A stretch of 64,000 nucleotides of DNA from Streptomyces sp. NBC_01262 (GCF_036226365.1 NZ_CP108462.1:7720501-7784500), one strand, 5' to 3'; positions 29,692 to 39,361 are shown, numbered from the stretch's first letter. Notes: generated by a model not told the origin, from the letters alone. Translations and numbers: made by a program.

Positions 29692-32427
29692 GTGGCAGAG
29701 ACAGCATCGAAGACGAACGCAGAGACCACCCCGGCGACCGGCGGCCAGCGCCCCCGGCTGCTCCTGCTGGACGGGCACTCCCTTGCCTACCGGGCGTTCT
29801 ACGCGCTGCCGGTGGAGAACTTCAGCACCGCCACCGGGCAGCCGACGAACGCAATCTATGGTTTCACGTCCATGCTCGCGAACACGCTGCGTGACGAGAA
29901 GCCCACGCACCTCGCGGTCGCCTTCGATGTGTCCCGCAAGACCTGGCGCTTCGACGAGTTCCCCGAGTACAAGGCGACCCGCTCCAAGACCCCGGACGAG
30001 TTCCGCAGCCAGGTCGAGCTGATCGGCGAGCTGCTGGACTCGATGTCGGTCAAGCGCTTCGCCGTCGAGGGCTTCGAGGCCGACGACGTCATCGCGACGC
30101 TGGCCACGCAGGCCGAGGCGCTGGGGTACGAGGTGCTGATCGTCACCGGCGACCGTGACGCCTTCCAGCTGGTCAGCGACCATGTCACGGTGCTGTACCC
30201 GACCAAGGGCGTCTCCGAGCTGACCCGCTTCACGCCGGAGAAGGTCGTGGAGAAGTACGGCCTCACCCCGGCCCAGTACCCGGACTTCGCCGCGCTGCGC
30301 GGCGACCCGTCGGACAACCTGCCGGGCATCCCGGGCGTCGGCGAGAAGACCGCCGCCAAGTGGATCACCCAGTTCGGGTCCTTCGCCGATCTCGTGGAGC
30401 GGGTGGACGAGGTCAAGGGCAAGGCGGGCGAGAATCTGCGCGCCCACCTGGACGCCGTCAAGCTCAACCGCAGGCTCACCGAGATGGTGCGCGATGTCGC
30501 GCTGCCCTGCGGCCCCGAGGGGCTGGTCCGGGAGCCGTACGACCGGGCCGCCCTCACCGTGGTGCTGGAGGCGCTGGAGTTCCGCAACGCCAACTTCCGG
30601 GAGCGGGTGTTCGCCGCCGACCCCGGCGCGGTCGAGGAGGAGATCGAGATCGCCGGCGGTGTCGAGATCGACGGCACCGTGATCGGCTCCGGCGAGCTTC
30701 AGGGCTGGCTGGCCGAGCACGCCGCCGCCGGGCCGCTGGGCGTGGCCACGGTCGACGCGTGGGCCCTGGGCAGCGGCAGCGTCTCCGAGATCGCGCTGGC
30801 CGCCGCCGGGGGACCGGCCGCCTGGATCGACCCGACACAGCTGGCCGAGGCCGACGAGCAGGCCTTCGCGGCCTGGATCGCCGATCCGGCCCGCCCCAAG
30901 GTGCTGCACAACTCCAAGAACGTGATGCGGGTCTTCGCCGAGCACGGCTGGAGCGTGGCCGGCGTCGCCATGGACACCGCACTGGCCGCCTACCTGATCA
31001 AGCCGGGCCGCCGCTCCTTCGCCCTGGACGCCCTGTCCGTGGAGTACCTGGGCCGCGAGCTGGCCCCGGCCGGCGCCGAGAGCGGCCAGCTGGCCTTCGG
31101 CGAGGAGGAGGACGGCAAGGAGGCGGACGCCCTCATGGCCCAGGCCCGCACCGTCCTGGACCTCGGCGAGGTCTTCGTCGAGCGGCTGGACGAGGTCGGC
31201 GCGGCCGGTCTGCTGAGCGATGTCGAGCTGCCGACCTCGGTGCTGCTGGCCCGTATGGAGCGGGCCGGGATCGCCGCCGACCGCGAGCACCTGGAGCGGC
31301 TGGAGCAGCAGTTCGCCGGCCAGGTCCAGCTCGCGGTGAAGGAGGCGCACGCCGCCGTGGGCCACGAGTTCAACCTCGGCTCGCCCAAGCAGCTCCAGGA
31401 GGTGCTCTTCGGCGAGCTGGGCCTGCCCAAGACCAAGAAGACCAAGACCGGTTACACCACCGACGCCGACGCCCTGGCCTGGCTCGCCGCGCAGACCGAG
31501 CACGAGCTGCCGGTGATCATGCTGCGCCACCGGGAGCAGGCCAAGCTCCGCGTCACCGTCGAGGGCCTGGTCAAGTGCATCGCCCCCCAGGGCCGCATCC
31601 ACACCTCCTTCAGCCAGACCGTCGCCGCCACCGGCCGGCTGTCCTCCACCGACCCCAACCTGCAGAACGTGCCGGTCCGCACCGCCGAGGGCCGCGACAT
31701 CCGCCGCGGCTTCGTCGTCGGCGAGGGGTACGAGTCGCTGCTCACCGCCGACTACAGCCAGATCGAACTGCGCGTCATGGCCCACCTGTCCGAGGACGAG
31801 GAGCTGATGGCCGCCTTCGCCTCCGGCGAGGACCTGCACACCACCGTCGGCTCGTATGTCTTCTCCGTCCCGCCGGAGAACGTGGACGCCGACATGCGCC
31901 GCAAGATCAAGGCGATGTCGTACGGACTGGCCTACGGCCTCTCCGCGTTCGGTCTCTCCCAGCAGCTCGGCATCGAGGCCGGCGAGGCCCGGGGCCTGAT
32001 GGAGACGTACTTCGAGCGCTTCGGCGGCGTACGGGACTACCTGCAGCGCGTCGTCGAGGAAGCCAGGGTCACCGGATACACCGAGACGCTGCTGGGCCGC
32101 CGCCGCTATCTGCCGGACCTCAACAGCGACAACCGGCAGCGCCGCGAGATGGCCGAGCGGATGGCGCTCAACGCGCCCATCCAGGGCTCGGCCGCCGACA
32201 TCGTCAAGATCGCCATGCTGCGGGTCGACGAGGCGGTCACCAAGGAGGGGCTGGCCTCCCGCCTGCTGCTCCAGGTGCACGACGAAATCGTCATCGAGGT
32301 CGCCCCCGGCGAGCGGGCCGCGGTCGAGGAACTGGTCCGCCGCGAGATGGCCGGCGCCTACCCGTTGCGGGCCCCGCTCGATGTCTCGGTCGGCGTCGGC
32401 CCGGACTGGGAGTCCGCCGCCCACTGA
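29692..32427 (+). CDS. polA: DNA polymerase I
   Basis: A 911-residue polymerase for Okazaki fragment processing and repair. Residues about 15-310 are the 5'-3' exonuclease (LLLLDGHSLAYRAFYALP, VTGDRDAFQLVSD, GIPGVGEKTA). The middle domain (about 330-510) lacks the acidic proofreading residues, normal for actinobacteria. The polymerase domain has motif A DYSQIELRVMAHL (Asp687), RRKIKAMSYGLAYGLS and motif C QVHDEIVIE (Asp864). GTG 29692 is chosen because GGGAGGA lies 8 bases upstream and the promoter would start transcription there; upstream in-frame codons are not conserved in type. Its last 70 bases overlap the DUF4184 gene. Confidence 0.96.
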   Translation: MAETASKTNAETTPATGGQRPRLLLLDGHSLAYRAFYALPVENFSTATGQPTNAIYGFTSMLANTLRDEKPTHLAVAFDVSRKTWRFDEFPEYKATRSKTPDEFRSQVELIGELLDSMSVKRFAVEGFEADDVIATLATQAEALGYEVLIVTGDRDAFQLVSDHVTVLYPTKGVSELTRFTPEKVVEKYGLTPAQYPDFAALRGDPSDNLPGIPGVGEKTAAKWITQFGSFADLVERVDEVKGKAGENLRAHLDAVKLNRRLTEMVRDVALPCGPEGLVREPYDRAALTVVLEALEFRNANFRERVFAADPGAVEEEIEIAGGVEIDGTVIGSGELQGWLAEHAAAGPLGVATVDAWALGSGSVSEIALAAAGGPAAWIDPTQLAEADEQAFAAWIADPARPKVLHNSKNVMRVFAEHGWSVAGVAMDTALAAYLIKPGRRSFALDALSVEYLGRELAPAGAESGQLAFGEEEDGKEADALMAQARTVLDLGEVFVERLDEVGAAGLLSDVELPTSVLLARMERAGIAADREHLERLEQQFAGQVQLAVKEAHAAVGHEFNLGSPKQLQEVLFGELGLPKTKKTKTGYTTDADALAWLAAQTEHELPVIMLRHREQAKLRVTVEGLVKCIAPQGRIHTSFSQTVAATGRLSSTDPNLQNVPVRTAEGRDIRRGFVVGEGYESLLTADYSQIELRVMAHLSEDEELMAAFASGEDLHTTVGSYVFSVPPENVDADMRRKIKAMSYGLAYGLSAFGLSQQLGIEAGEARGLMETYFERFGGVRDYLQRVVEEARVTGYTETLLGRRRYLPDLNSDNRQRREMAERMALNAPIQGSAADIVKIAMLRVDEAVTKEGLASRLLLQVHDEIVIEVAPGERAAVEELVRREMAGAYPLRAPLDVSVGVGPDWESAAH

Positions 32428-33248
32428 TCACCCGGGCTCTGCCGGCCGGTCGTCGCGCGCACGAGCAGCGCGTACGCGAGGGCGGCCACCGGCAGACCCG
32501 CGCCCGCCCCGAACAGCGAGGTGGGCACCACGTCGGCCAGCGGCGCCCCCGGGTGCGTGTGCCACCACCATCGGCAGCGAAGCGCCGCGCCCGCCGCGGC
32601 CCCCGCGGCCAGGCCCGCCACAGCCGCCCGCCGGGCCCGCCGCGACAGCCGGGGGACGCGGCGCGGCGCCGGCGCCTCGCGCGGCACGGCGCGCACGGCC
32701 CGTACGGCGCAGACGCCCAGCACCGCCAGGCCGACCGCCGAACTGCCGTACTGCGCCCACTTGTGCAGCGGCCAGCCGTGCACGTCCTGGTCCAGGAAAG
32801 GCAGCAGCCGTACACCCCAGCGCCCGTGGTGCGTGAAGGCGTCCCACCCCACATGCGTGGCCGCGCCCGCCGTCGCCGAGGCCCAGAACCAGGCGGCGGT
32901 ACGGGCCGTGGGACGTACCGGGCCGTCGCAGCCCAGCACCGTGCCCACCGGCCCCTGCCAGCGGTGCGGCAGCAACGCCGTCAGCGGGCCGCGCATCACG
33001 AACCAGCCACCCACGAGACCGGCCGCGATCAGCGGATCGGCCAGCACGACCCCGAGCGCGCCGTGGGTGGTCTCGCCGTGGCGGAAGACACCGTGCACCA
33101 GCGAGTCCGCGAAATACGGCGCGTCCGGCGCGAAAGAGCCCGCGACCAGCGCCGACGCGATCAGCGGACCCCTGCCGCGCACCATGCCGTCACGGCCTTG
33201 CCGCAGGCCCGGAAGCACGGCTATCGCGTGGCTCAAAGTGAACGGCAT
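32358..33248 (-). CDS. DUF4184 membrane protein
   Basis: A 296-residue integral membrane protein. The N-terminus MPFTLSHAIAVLP, the SFAPDAPYF segment and HVGWDAFTHHGRWGVRLLP are typical of DUF4184, a His/Asp-rich family distantly like YdjM-type membrane hydrolases. There are about five to six transmembrane segments. The ATG at 33248 has GGAAGAGG upstream; the frame is open further upstream but that part is not family-like. Function unknown. It converges on and overlaps polA by 70 bases. Confidence 0.8.
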   Translation of the reverse strand: MPFTLSHAIAVLPGLRQGRDGMVRGRGPLIASALVAGSFAPDAPYFADSLVHGVFRHGETTHGALGVVLADPLIAAGLVGGWFVMRGPLTALLPHRWQGPVGTVLGCDGPVRPTARTAAWFWASATAGAATHVGWDAFTHHGRWGVRLLPFLDQDVHGWPLHKWAQYGSSAVGLAVLGVCAVRAVRAVPREAPAPRRVPRLSRRARRAAVAGLAAGAAAGAALRCRWWWHTHPGAPLADVVPTSLFGAGAGLPVAALAYALLVRATTGRQSPGDQWAADSQSGPTPTETSSGARNG

Positions 33249-33384
33249 ACAACCTCTTCCTGAAGGTATCCGTCTGATCAGTATGCGAGGCACCTGTCGG
33301 TAGATGCGCGCGGGAAGTTGCCGTAGTGTCACCAGGGTTGTCGCGCGGGAGACGCACATCGGGTACAGCGGGAGGGTTTCGGGT

Positions 33385-34629
33385 ATGGCAGCGCGGTACG
33401 GCCGACGGATACGCAGGGGTGTCGCCGGCACGGCGGTCGCGACGGCTGCGATGGCGGCGCTGAGCGCCTCGCAGGGACCGGGATTCGCCTTCGCGAGCCA
33501 GAACAGCGACACGCTGAGAGCGGCGGTCACCGCGCCCCCCGGCCCGGCCATCGACGGCGGGTCGCAGCCGAACTACATGGATCTGCCGCCGCTCAACACC
33601 CCGACGCCCGGCGTGACCAGCAGCCCGACCGCGGGCACCGGAACCGGCTCCACCACCGACACCAGCGGCACCGGCCTGCCGGCCACCGTCCTGGCCGCGT
33701 ACCAGAAGGCCCAGACGGCGATCGCCCTCACCCGGCCGCAGTGCAACCTGCGCTGGGAGCTGCTCGCCGCGATAGGCCAGGTCGAGTCCAACCAGGCGCG
33801 CGGCGGCAACGTCGACTCCGAGGGCACCACCTTGAGCCCCATCCTCGGCCCGGTCCTCAACGGCGACGGCTTCGCGAACATCAGCGACACCGACAACGGC
33901 GAGTGGGACGGCGACAGCACCCACGACCGCGCGGTCGGCCCCATGCAGTTCATCCCCTCCACCTGGGCCACCTGGGGCGCCGATGGCAACGGCGACGGCG
34001 ACAAGGACCCGAACAACATCTACGACGCCGCGCTCGCCGCCGGCAACTACCTGTGCGCCGACGGCCGCGACCTGTCCGTCGAGGCCGAACTCGACCGCGC
34101 GATCCTCGGCTACAACCACTCCCAGGCGTATCTGACGACCGTGCTGTCCTGGTACGACCACTTCCGCAAGGGCGGGGCCGTCTCCGTCCCCGACAGCGGC
34201 AGCGGCTACACCACCAGCCCCGGTACGTCGACCGGCGCGACGCCCACCCCGACCGCGACCAAGTCCCCGTCGGCCTCCGCCTCGTCGTCCAAGTCGGCCA
34301 GCGCCTCGGCCTCCGCCTCCGCCACGGCGACGAAGTCGCCGACCGCGACCGCCAGCGGCTCCGGCAGCGCCTCGGCCTCCGCGTCCGCCTCGGCTTCCGC
34401 CAGCGCGTCCGCCTCGGAATCGGCCTCCGCGTCCGCGTCCGCCTCCGAGTCGGCCAGCCCCACCGCCACCACCTGCGCGACCGACTCCGCGACGGCCACC
34501 GAGAGCGCCTCGCCCACGGCCACCGCCACGGACGACCCGTGCGCCACGGCCTCCGCGAGCGCCAGCCCCAGCGCTTCGGAGTCGACCACCCCGGCGGTCG
34601 CCGAGTCCGCCTCCGGCAAGCTCAACTGA
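33385..34629 (+). CDS. secreted lytic transglycosylase with Ser/Ala-rich tail
   Basis: A 414-residue exported protein. A signal peptide (RYGRRIRRGVAGTAVATA) ends near FAFA, residue 38. Residues about 105-265 are an SLT/MltB-type transglycosylase: WELLAAIGQVESNQARGG carries the catalytic Glu, with RAVGPMQFIPSTWATWG and YDAALAAGNYLC. It should cleave cell-wall glycan to an anhydro sugar. From about 290 the protein is a low-complexity Ser/Ala/Thr tail of about 125 residues with two lone cysteines (TTCATDS, DDPCATA), perhaps a wall-spanning spacer. ATG 33385 has GGGAGGG upstream. A hairpin follows the stop. Confidence 0.85.
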   Translation: MAARYGRRIRRGVAGTAVATAAMAALSASQGPGFAFASQNSDTLRAAVTAPPGPAIDGGSQPNYMDLPPLNTPTPGVTSSPTAGTGTGSTTDTSGTGLPATVLAAYQKAQTAIALTRPQCNLRWELLAAIGQVESNQARGGNVDSEGTTLSPILGPVLNGDGFANISDTDNGEWDGDSTHDRAVGPMQFIPSTWATWGADGNGDGDKDPNNIYDAALAAGNYLCADGRDLSVEAELDRAILGYNHSQAYLTTVLSWYDHFRKGGAVSVPDSGSGYTTSPGTSTGATPTPTATKSPSASASSSKSASASASASATATKSPTATASGSGSASASASASASASASASESASASASASESASPTATTCATDSATATESASPTATATDDPCATASASASPSASESTTPAVAESASGKLN

Positions 34630-34647
34630 CGTAACACCTCAATCGCC

Positions 34648-34681
34648 TACGGCCGCACTCCCCAAAGGAGTTGCGGCCGTA
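34648..34681 (+). terminator. terminator after transglycosylase gene
   Basis: TACGGCCGCACTCC and GGAGTTGCGGCCGTA pair with one bulge around a 5-base loop, 18 bases after the stop codon. Confidence 0.8.
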
Positions 34682-34767
34682 CGTGTTCTCATCTCACGCC
34701 CCGGTTGCTACGGTGCCCCGGCTCGCCCCACCCCGTCCCGCACCCCGACCGACCGGGAGGCCTGGTC

Positions 34768-34902
34768 ATGCGCGCCCTGATCGCCTCGGCCATCGGACTG
34801 GCCGCCGCCCTGGCCCTCGTACTCACCCTCAGCGCGATCGGCTCGCCCAGCGGCAGCACCTCGCCCGAGCCGCTGCTCACCACCATCCCCTCGCACCCGT
34901 AG
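34768..34902 (+). CDS. small single-span membrane protein
   Basis: A 44-residue protein whose ATG has GGGAGG 7 bases upstream. Residues 2-25 are one hydrophobic segment (LIASAIGLAAALALVLTLSA), followed by a short outer tail rich in Ser and Pro. From memory it looks like the small Streptomyces family named SPW_0924. It lies 12 bases before the DUF3068 gene on the same strand, so they are probably one transcript. Function unknown. Confidence 0.7.
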   Translation: MRALIASAIGLAAALALVLTLSAIGSPSGSTSPEPLLTTIPSHP

Positions 34903-34914
34903 GAGGCGAGCGAC

Positions 34915-35904
34915 ATGCGCCGCAGGTCCAGCCTGGTGCTCCTCGCCCTCGCCGTCTTCTTCGCCGCGCTGTCGCCGCTGCTGCGCTGGTACGCCTTCCC
35001 CCGGCTGGCCAAGATCCCCGCCGGCCAGTACCAGTCCGTCGTCCTGGAGGCGAAGAACGCCACGCTCCTGGACTACGGCACCATGACCGCCAAGAAGGTC
35101 TCCAAGGTCAGCATCGTCCAGACCCTCAAGGGCAACGTCGAGGAAGCGAAGAAGGTCGACCAGGCCACCGGCCGCAGCGTCGTCGTCTGGGACAGCCTCG
35201 CCTACATCGTCGGCCCCGACGGGAAGATGGTCTCCGCGCTCCCCGAGCGCTACATCTTCGACGCCCACAGCCAGGACCCCGTGCACTACGCGGGCGAGAG
35301 CGTGGACGGCGACCCGGTCACCCGGCAGGGCATCGAGTACAAGTTCCCCTTCCTCACCGAGAAGCGCGACTACCTCTACTTCGACTCCCAGACCCGCACC
35401 TCCGCGCCCATCCACTACAAGGGCACCCAGAACTTCCGCGGCCTGGAGGTCTACTACTTCGAGCAGACCATCCCCTGGACCCGGGTCGTGCTCCCCAAGA
35501 AGCTGCCCGTCGCGGGCGTCACCCCCGCCTCCGTCGAGGCCATGGGCATGCAGCGCTGGTACACCACCAAGCGCATGTTCTGGGTCGACCCGACCACCGG
35601 CGCCCCCGTCAACGGCGAGGAGATCCACCAGGAGGAGATGCGCTACGCCGACGGCAAGACGCCGCCGGTCACCGCCTTCGCGGGCGACGTCAAAATGCGC
35701 GAGGACTACATCCGCCACACCGTCGCCCTCGTGAAGTCCCAGCGCCAGCTCGTCCTGCTGATGACCAGCTACCTGCCCTGGGGCTTCCTCTTCCTCGGCG
35801 CGGCCCTGCTGTCCCTGTCCCTCCTGCTGGAGGCGCGTAGCCGTCGCCGCAGGCCTCCGGCCGCCGCCCGGACGTACGACCCCGAACCGGTGCCGGTCGG
35901 CTAG
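34915..35904 (+). CDS. DUF3068 (PorA-like) membrane-anchored protein
   Basis: A 329-residue protein with a transmembrane segment at each end (about 6-25 and 283-308) and a large outer domain between. The beta-rich outer part (KIPAGQYQSVVLEAKNATLLDYG, RMFWVDPTTGAPVNGEE) is typical of DUF3068, an actinobacterial family grouped with corynebacterial PorA-like proteins. The C-terminal tail is Arg-rich and cytoplasmic. GGAGG lies 8 bases upstream of the start. Function unknown. It converges with hrpB, 4 bases away. Confidence 0.8.
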   Translation: MRRRSSLVLLALAVFFAALSPLLRWYAFPRLAKIPAGQYQSVVLEAKNATLLDYGTMTAKKVSKVSIVQTLKGNVEEAKKVDQATGRSVVVWDSLAYIVGPDGKMVSALPERYIFDAHSQDPVHYAGESVDGDPVTRQGIEYKFPFLTEKRDYLYFDSQTRTSAPIHYKGTQNFRGLEVYYFEQTIPWTRVVLPKKLPVAGVTPASVEAMGMQRWYTTKRMFWVDPTTGAPVNGEEIHQEEMRYADGKTPPVTAFAGDVKMREDYIRHTVALVKSQRQLVLLMTSYLPWGFLFLGAALLSLSLLLEARSRRRRPPAAARTYDPEPVPVG

Positions 35905-35908
35905 GGCC

Positions 35909-38410
35909 CTAGCGGCGCGCGTTCAGCCGGCGCGTCGGCTGGGCCGTCGAGGGGTCCTCCGGCCATGGGTGCCGGGGGTAGCGCCCCCGTAGCTCGGCCC
36001 GTACCGACCGGTAGCCGTCGCGCCAGAAGGACGCCAGGTCGGCGGTGACGGCGGCGGGGCGGCCGGCGGGGGAGAGCAGGTGGATGAGGAGGGGGACGCG
36101 GCCGCCCGCGATGCGCGGGGTCTCGGTCCAGCCGAACAGCTCCTGGAGCTTGGCCGCGAGCACCGGCTGCTCGCCCTCGTACGAGATCCGGACGCGCGAC
36201 CCGGAGGGCACCTCGACCCGCTCCGGGGCGAGCTCGCCGAACCGGGCGGCGTCGCCGGTGGCCCAGGGCAGCAGCCGGGAGAGGGCCTGCCCGGCCTCGA
36301 CGCGCTCCAGGTCGGCGCGGCGGCGGGCCCTGCCGAGCTCGGGGCCGAGCCAGTCCTCGACGCGGTCCGGGGCGAGCAGGGCCGCCTCCGAGACATCGGG
36401 CCAGGGCGCCCCCAGCTCGCGGTGGAGGAAGGCCAGCCGCTGCCGCAGGGCCTGCGCGTCCTGGGTCCAGCGCAGCAGGCCGGTGCCCTCGCTGCTCAGG
36501 CCGTCCAGCAGTGCCGCCCGCAGCAGCCCGGCCGCCGGGTTGCGCAGCGGCCGCGAGGCCAGCTCGACGGCGCCCAGGCGCTCGACGCCGCGGGCCACGA
36601 CATCGCCGTCGCTCCAGGCCACCTCCTCGTACGAGTGCAGCAGCGGCGCGGCGGCCCGGCGCGCCGTCTCCTCGTCGATCACCGCGGCCAGCCGCACCCG
36701 GGCCGACGCCGCGGTCGCGGGCCGGTCGGCCACGGCGACGGCCAGCCACTGCGAGGCGCTCAGCGCGGACCCGTCACCGAGCTGGGCGGCGGTGCCGGAC
36801 GCCATCAGATACGCCCCGCCCCGCCTGCGCGCGACGCGTTCGGGAAAGGCGAGGGCCGCGACGATCCCGGCGGCGGCATCGTCGCCGAGGTCCCCGGCGC
36901 CGGTGGTGGACGCGGCGGCCGAGGCCAGGCGCCTGGTCTCGGTGCGCCAGCGGGCCGCATAGCCGTCGCCGCCGCGGCGAGCGGTGCGCAGCGCGGCGGC
37001 CAGGTCGTCGCCGTACGAGCGCGGCGGCTCCTCGCTGAGCAGGGCGACGATCTCGGCGGCCCGGCGGGAGCCGACGAGGGGTGCGCCGTCCAGCAGCGCA
37101 CGCGCAAGACGCGGATGGACGCCGATACGCGTCATGCGCGTGCCGCGTCCGGTGGGGCGGCCGGAGGCGGGGTCGACGGCGCCGATGGCGGCGAGCACCT
37201 CGCGGGCCGCCGACATGGCGCCGGCGGGAGGCGCGTCCAGCAGGGCCAGGCCCGTGGCGCCGGGGTCGCCCCAGGCGGCGGTCTGGAGGGCGAACTGCGT
37301 GAGGTCGGCGACAGCGATCTCGGGGGAGGGGAAGCGCGGCCGGGAGCCGTCGTCGGCCTCGCTCCAGCAGCGGTAGACGGTGCCGGGGGCCTCGCGCCCG
37401 GCCCGGCCGAGCCGCTGGGTGGAGGTCGCCAGGGAGACCCGGAGGGTCGTCAGCGAGCCGAGGCCCCGGCCGTGGTCCATGCGCGGCTCGCGCGCCAGCC
37501 CGGAGTCGACCACGATCCGCACCCCGGGCACCGTCAGGCTCGACTCGGCCACCGAGGTCGACAGGATGACCCTGCGCCGGGATCCACCGCCCCCGAGCAC
37601 CGCGTCCTGCACCGCCGCCGGGGCCTGCCCGTGCAGCTGCAGCACGTCGGCGTCCAGGTCGGCCAGCTGCCCGGCCACCCGGGCGATCTCGCCGACCCCG
37701 GGCAGGAAGCACAGCACATCGCCCCCGGGCACCTCGGCCAGCGCCCGCCGCACCGTCGCCGCCACATGGCCGAGGAACGCCGGATCGACCCGCATCCCGT
37801 GCGGCGGCCGTATCCCGCGCGGAGGCGGGGCGTAGTGGACGGCCACCGAGTGCATCCGGCCCTCGGCGGCGACCACCGGGGCGTCGTCCAGCAGCGCCGA
37901 CCACGCCTGTACGTCGGTCGTCGCCGAAGCCGCCACCAGCCGCAGATCGGGCCGCAGGGTGGCCCGTACGTCCAGCAGGAAGGCCATCGCGGTGTCCGCG
38001 TCGAGATGCCGCTCATGGCACTCGTCGAGCAGGACGACATCCACCCCGGCCAGTTCCTGGTCCCGCTGCAACCGCTGCAGCAGCACGCCCGTGGTCACCA
38101 CCTCGACCACCGTGTCCCCGGAGACCCGGCGCTCACCGCGCACGGTGAATCCGACCCGCCCGCCGGGCTCCTCGCCCAGCAGCCACGCCATCCGCCGGGC
38201 CGCCGCCCGCGCCGCCATGCGCCGGGGCTCGGCGACCAGCACCCGCATCCCCGCCTCGGCGAGCGCCAGCGGCACCAGCGTCGTCTTGCCCGTTCCCGGC
38301 GGCGCGGTCAGCGCGGCGCAGCCGTGGGTCTCCAGCGCCCGCAGCAGGTCCGGGACGGCCGCGCGCACCGGCAGATCGGGCAGCTCGGGGGTGGTGCGGC
38401 CAGGGGTCAT
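35909..38410 (-). CDS. hrpB: ATP-dependent helicase HrpB
   Basis: An 833-residue DEAH-box helicase. Walker A APPGTGKTTL at 36-45, motif II DECHERH (DECH variant), motif III SATTD, motif VI QRLGRAGREAPG, then the HA2 domain and the C-terminal HrpB domain. The family is widespread but its cellular role, presumably RNA-related, is not settled. The ATG at 38410 overlaps the stop of the upstream methyltransferase gene (ATGA). The frame is open far upstream in the antisense-like shadow of that gene and was not extended. Confidence 0.93.
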   Translation of the reverse strand: MTPGRTTPELPDLPVRAAVPDLLRALETHGCAALTAPPGTGKTTLVPLALAEAGMRVLVAEPRRMAARAAARRMAWLLGEEPGGRVGFTVRGERRVSGDTVVEVVTTGVLLQRLQRDQELAGVDVVLLDECHERHLDADTAMAFLLDVRATLRPDLRLVAASATTDVQAWSALLDDAPVVAAEGRMHSVAVHYAPPPRGIRPPHGMRVDPAFLGHVAATVRRALAEVPGGDVLCFLPGVGEIARVAGQLADLDADVLQLHGQAPAAVQDAVLGGGGSRRRVILSTSVAESSLTVPGVRIVVDSGLAREPRMDHGRGLGSLTTLRVSLATSTQRLGRAGREAPGTVYRCWSEADDGSRPRFPSPEIAVADLTQFALQTAAWGDPGATGLALLDAPPAGAMSAAREVLAAIGAVDPASGRPTGRGTRMTRIGVHPRLARALLDGAPLVGSRRAAEIVALLSEEPPRSYGDDLAAALRTARRGGDGYAARWRTETRRLASAAASTTGAGDLGDDAAAGIVAALAFPERVARRRGGAYLMASGTAAQLGDGSALSASQWLAVAVADRPATAASARVRLAAVIDEETARRAAAPLLHSYEEVAWSDGDVVARGVERLGAVELASRPLRNPAAGLLRAALLDGLSSEGTGLLRWTQDAQALRQRLAFLHRELGAPWPDVSEAALLAPDRVEDWLGPELGRARRRADLERVEAGQALSRLLPWATGDAARFGELAPERVEVPSGSRVRISYEGEQPVLAAKLQELFGWTETPRIAGGRVPLLIHLLSPAGRPAAVTADLASFWRDGYRSVRAELRGRYPRHPWPEDPSTAQPTRRLNARR

Positions 38411-39243
38411 CCGGCGACGCAGACGAAGATCGCCGTCCCCGGCAGCAGCGCCCCGCGCAGCGGGGACCAGCCGCCCCACTCCTGGCGGTTCCAGTCGGGC
38501 CACTCCGGCTCGACGAGGTCCACGAGCCGGAAGCCGGCGGCGGCGATCTCCCGGATCCGGTCGCCCAGGGTGCGGTGGTGCTCGACGTACACCGCCCGCC
38601 CGGCCTCGTCCTGCTCGACGTACGGCGTGCGGTCGAAGTAGGAGGTCGCCGCCGTCAGCCCCTCCGGGCCCGGCTCGTCCGGGAACGCCCAGCGCACGGG
38701 GTGCGTGACGGAGAAGACCCACCGCCCGCCGGGCCGCAGGACACGACGCACCTCGCGCATGACCTTCGCGGTGTCGGCGATGAACGGCAGCGCGCCGTAC
38801 GCAGAGCACGCCAGGTCGAAGGAGGCGTCCGCGAACGGCAGCGCGCTCGCGTCGGCCTGGACGAGGGGGAAGTCGCCGCCGATGCGCCTGCCGTGCTGCA
38901 ACTGCCGGTAGGAGAGGTCGAGCGCGACCGGCCGCGCGCCGCGCGCGGCGAGCCAGCGCGAGCACTGGGCGGCGCCGGCGCCGATCTCCAGCACCGACAG
39001 ACCCTTGAGCCCGTCGGCCGGGCCCAGCAGCCGCGCGTCCTCCTCGTCCAGTCCCTCCGGTCCCCACACGAAGCGGTCGTCGCCGAGGAAGTCCCCGTGC
39101 TCGACCTGGTATTCGTCGGCGTTGCCGTCCCACCAGCCGCGATTGGCCCGGATGCTCTCCGTGTTGTCGGCGCTGCGCCGCGTCGCCTCCGGCTCTTCTT
39201 CTGTCTCTTCGGGCTCTTCCATGGGGCTGGGTGCTTGGATCAT
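38407..39243 (-). CDS. class I SAM-dependent methyltransferase
   Basis: A 278-residue methyltransferase. The N-terminal 25 residues are very acidic (MEEPEETEEEPEAT). Motif I VLEIGAGAAQCSRWL binds SAM, with the acidic VALDLS and ADASALPFADASFD following, typical of the UbiE-like Methyltransf_11 group. Substrate unknown. The ATG at 39243 has only a weak ribosome binding site; an ATG at 39222 is possible. It is translationally coupled to hrpB and divergent from rpsA. Confidence 0.82.
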   Translation of the reverse strand: MIQAPSPMEEPEETEEEPEATRRSADNTESIRANRGWWDGNADEYQVEHGDFLGDDRFVWGPEGLDEEDARLLGPADGLKGLSVLEIGAGAAQCSRWLAARGARPVALDLSYRQLQHGRRIGGDFPLVQADASALPFADASFDLACSAYGALPFIADTAKVMREVRRVLRPGGRWVFSVTHPVRWAFPDEPGPEGLTAATSYFDRTPYVEQDEAGRAVYVEHHRTLGDRIREIAAAGFRLVDLVEPEWPDWNRQEWGGWSPLRGALLPGTAIFVCVAG

Positions 39244-39332
39244 CACGCTTGTCGTCGTACCCTCTGTGTTGACCTGTGGCTGCGGGAAGTGCCCGGTATG
39301 GGGTGTTATGCCCCCGGTGTGCTCTTCGCGCA

Positions 39333-39361
39333 TTGACCGTGCCCGGCTGCCCCCGTATGCT
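39333..39361 (+). promoter_or_regulatory. sigma70-type promoter of rpsA
   Basis: TTGACC at 39333-39338 and TATGCT at 39356-39361 are 17 bases apart, an excellent HrdB-type promoter. It leaves a leader of about 155 bases before rpsA, in which no other gene is seen. Confidence 0.75.

Noticed and set aside
29665-32424. Long open frame (919 codons) opposite polA
   Set aside because: Antisense shadow of polA with no recognisable motif.
34250-34620. Regular short repeats resembling a tandem or CRISPR array
   Set aside because: They are Ser/Ala codons of the transglycosylase tail; no constant repeat with unique spacers.
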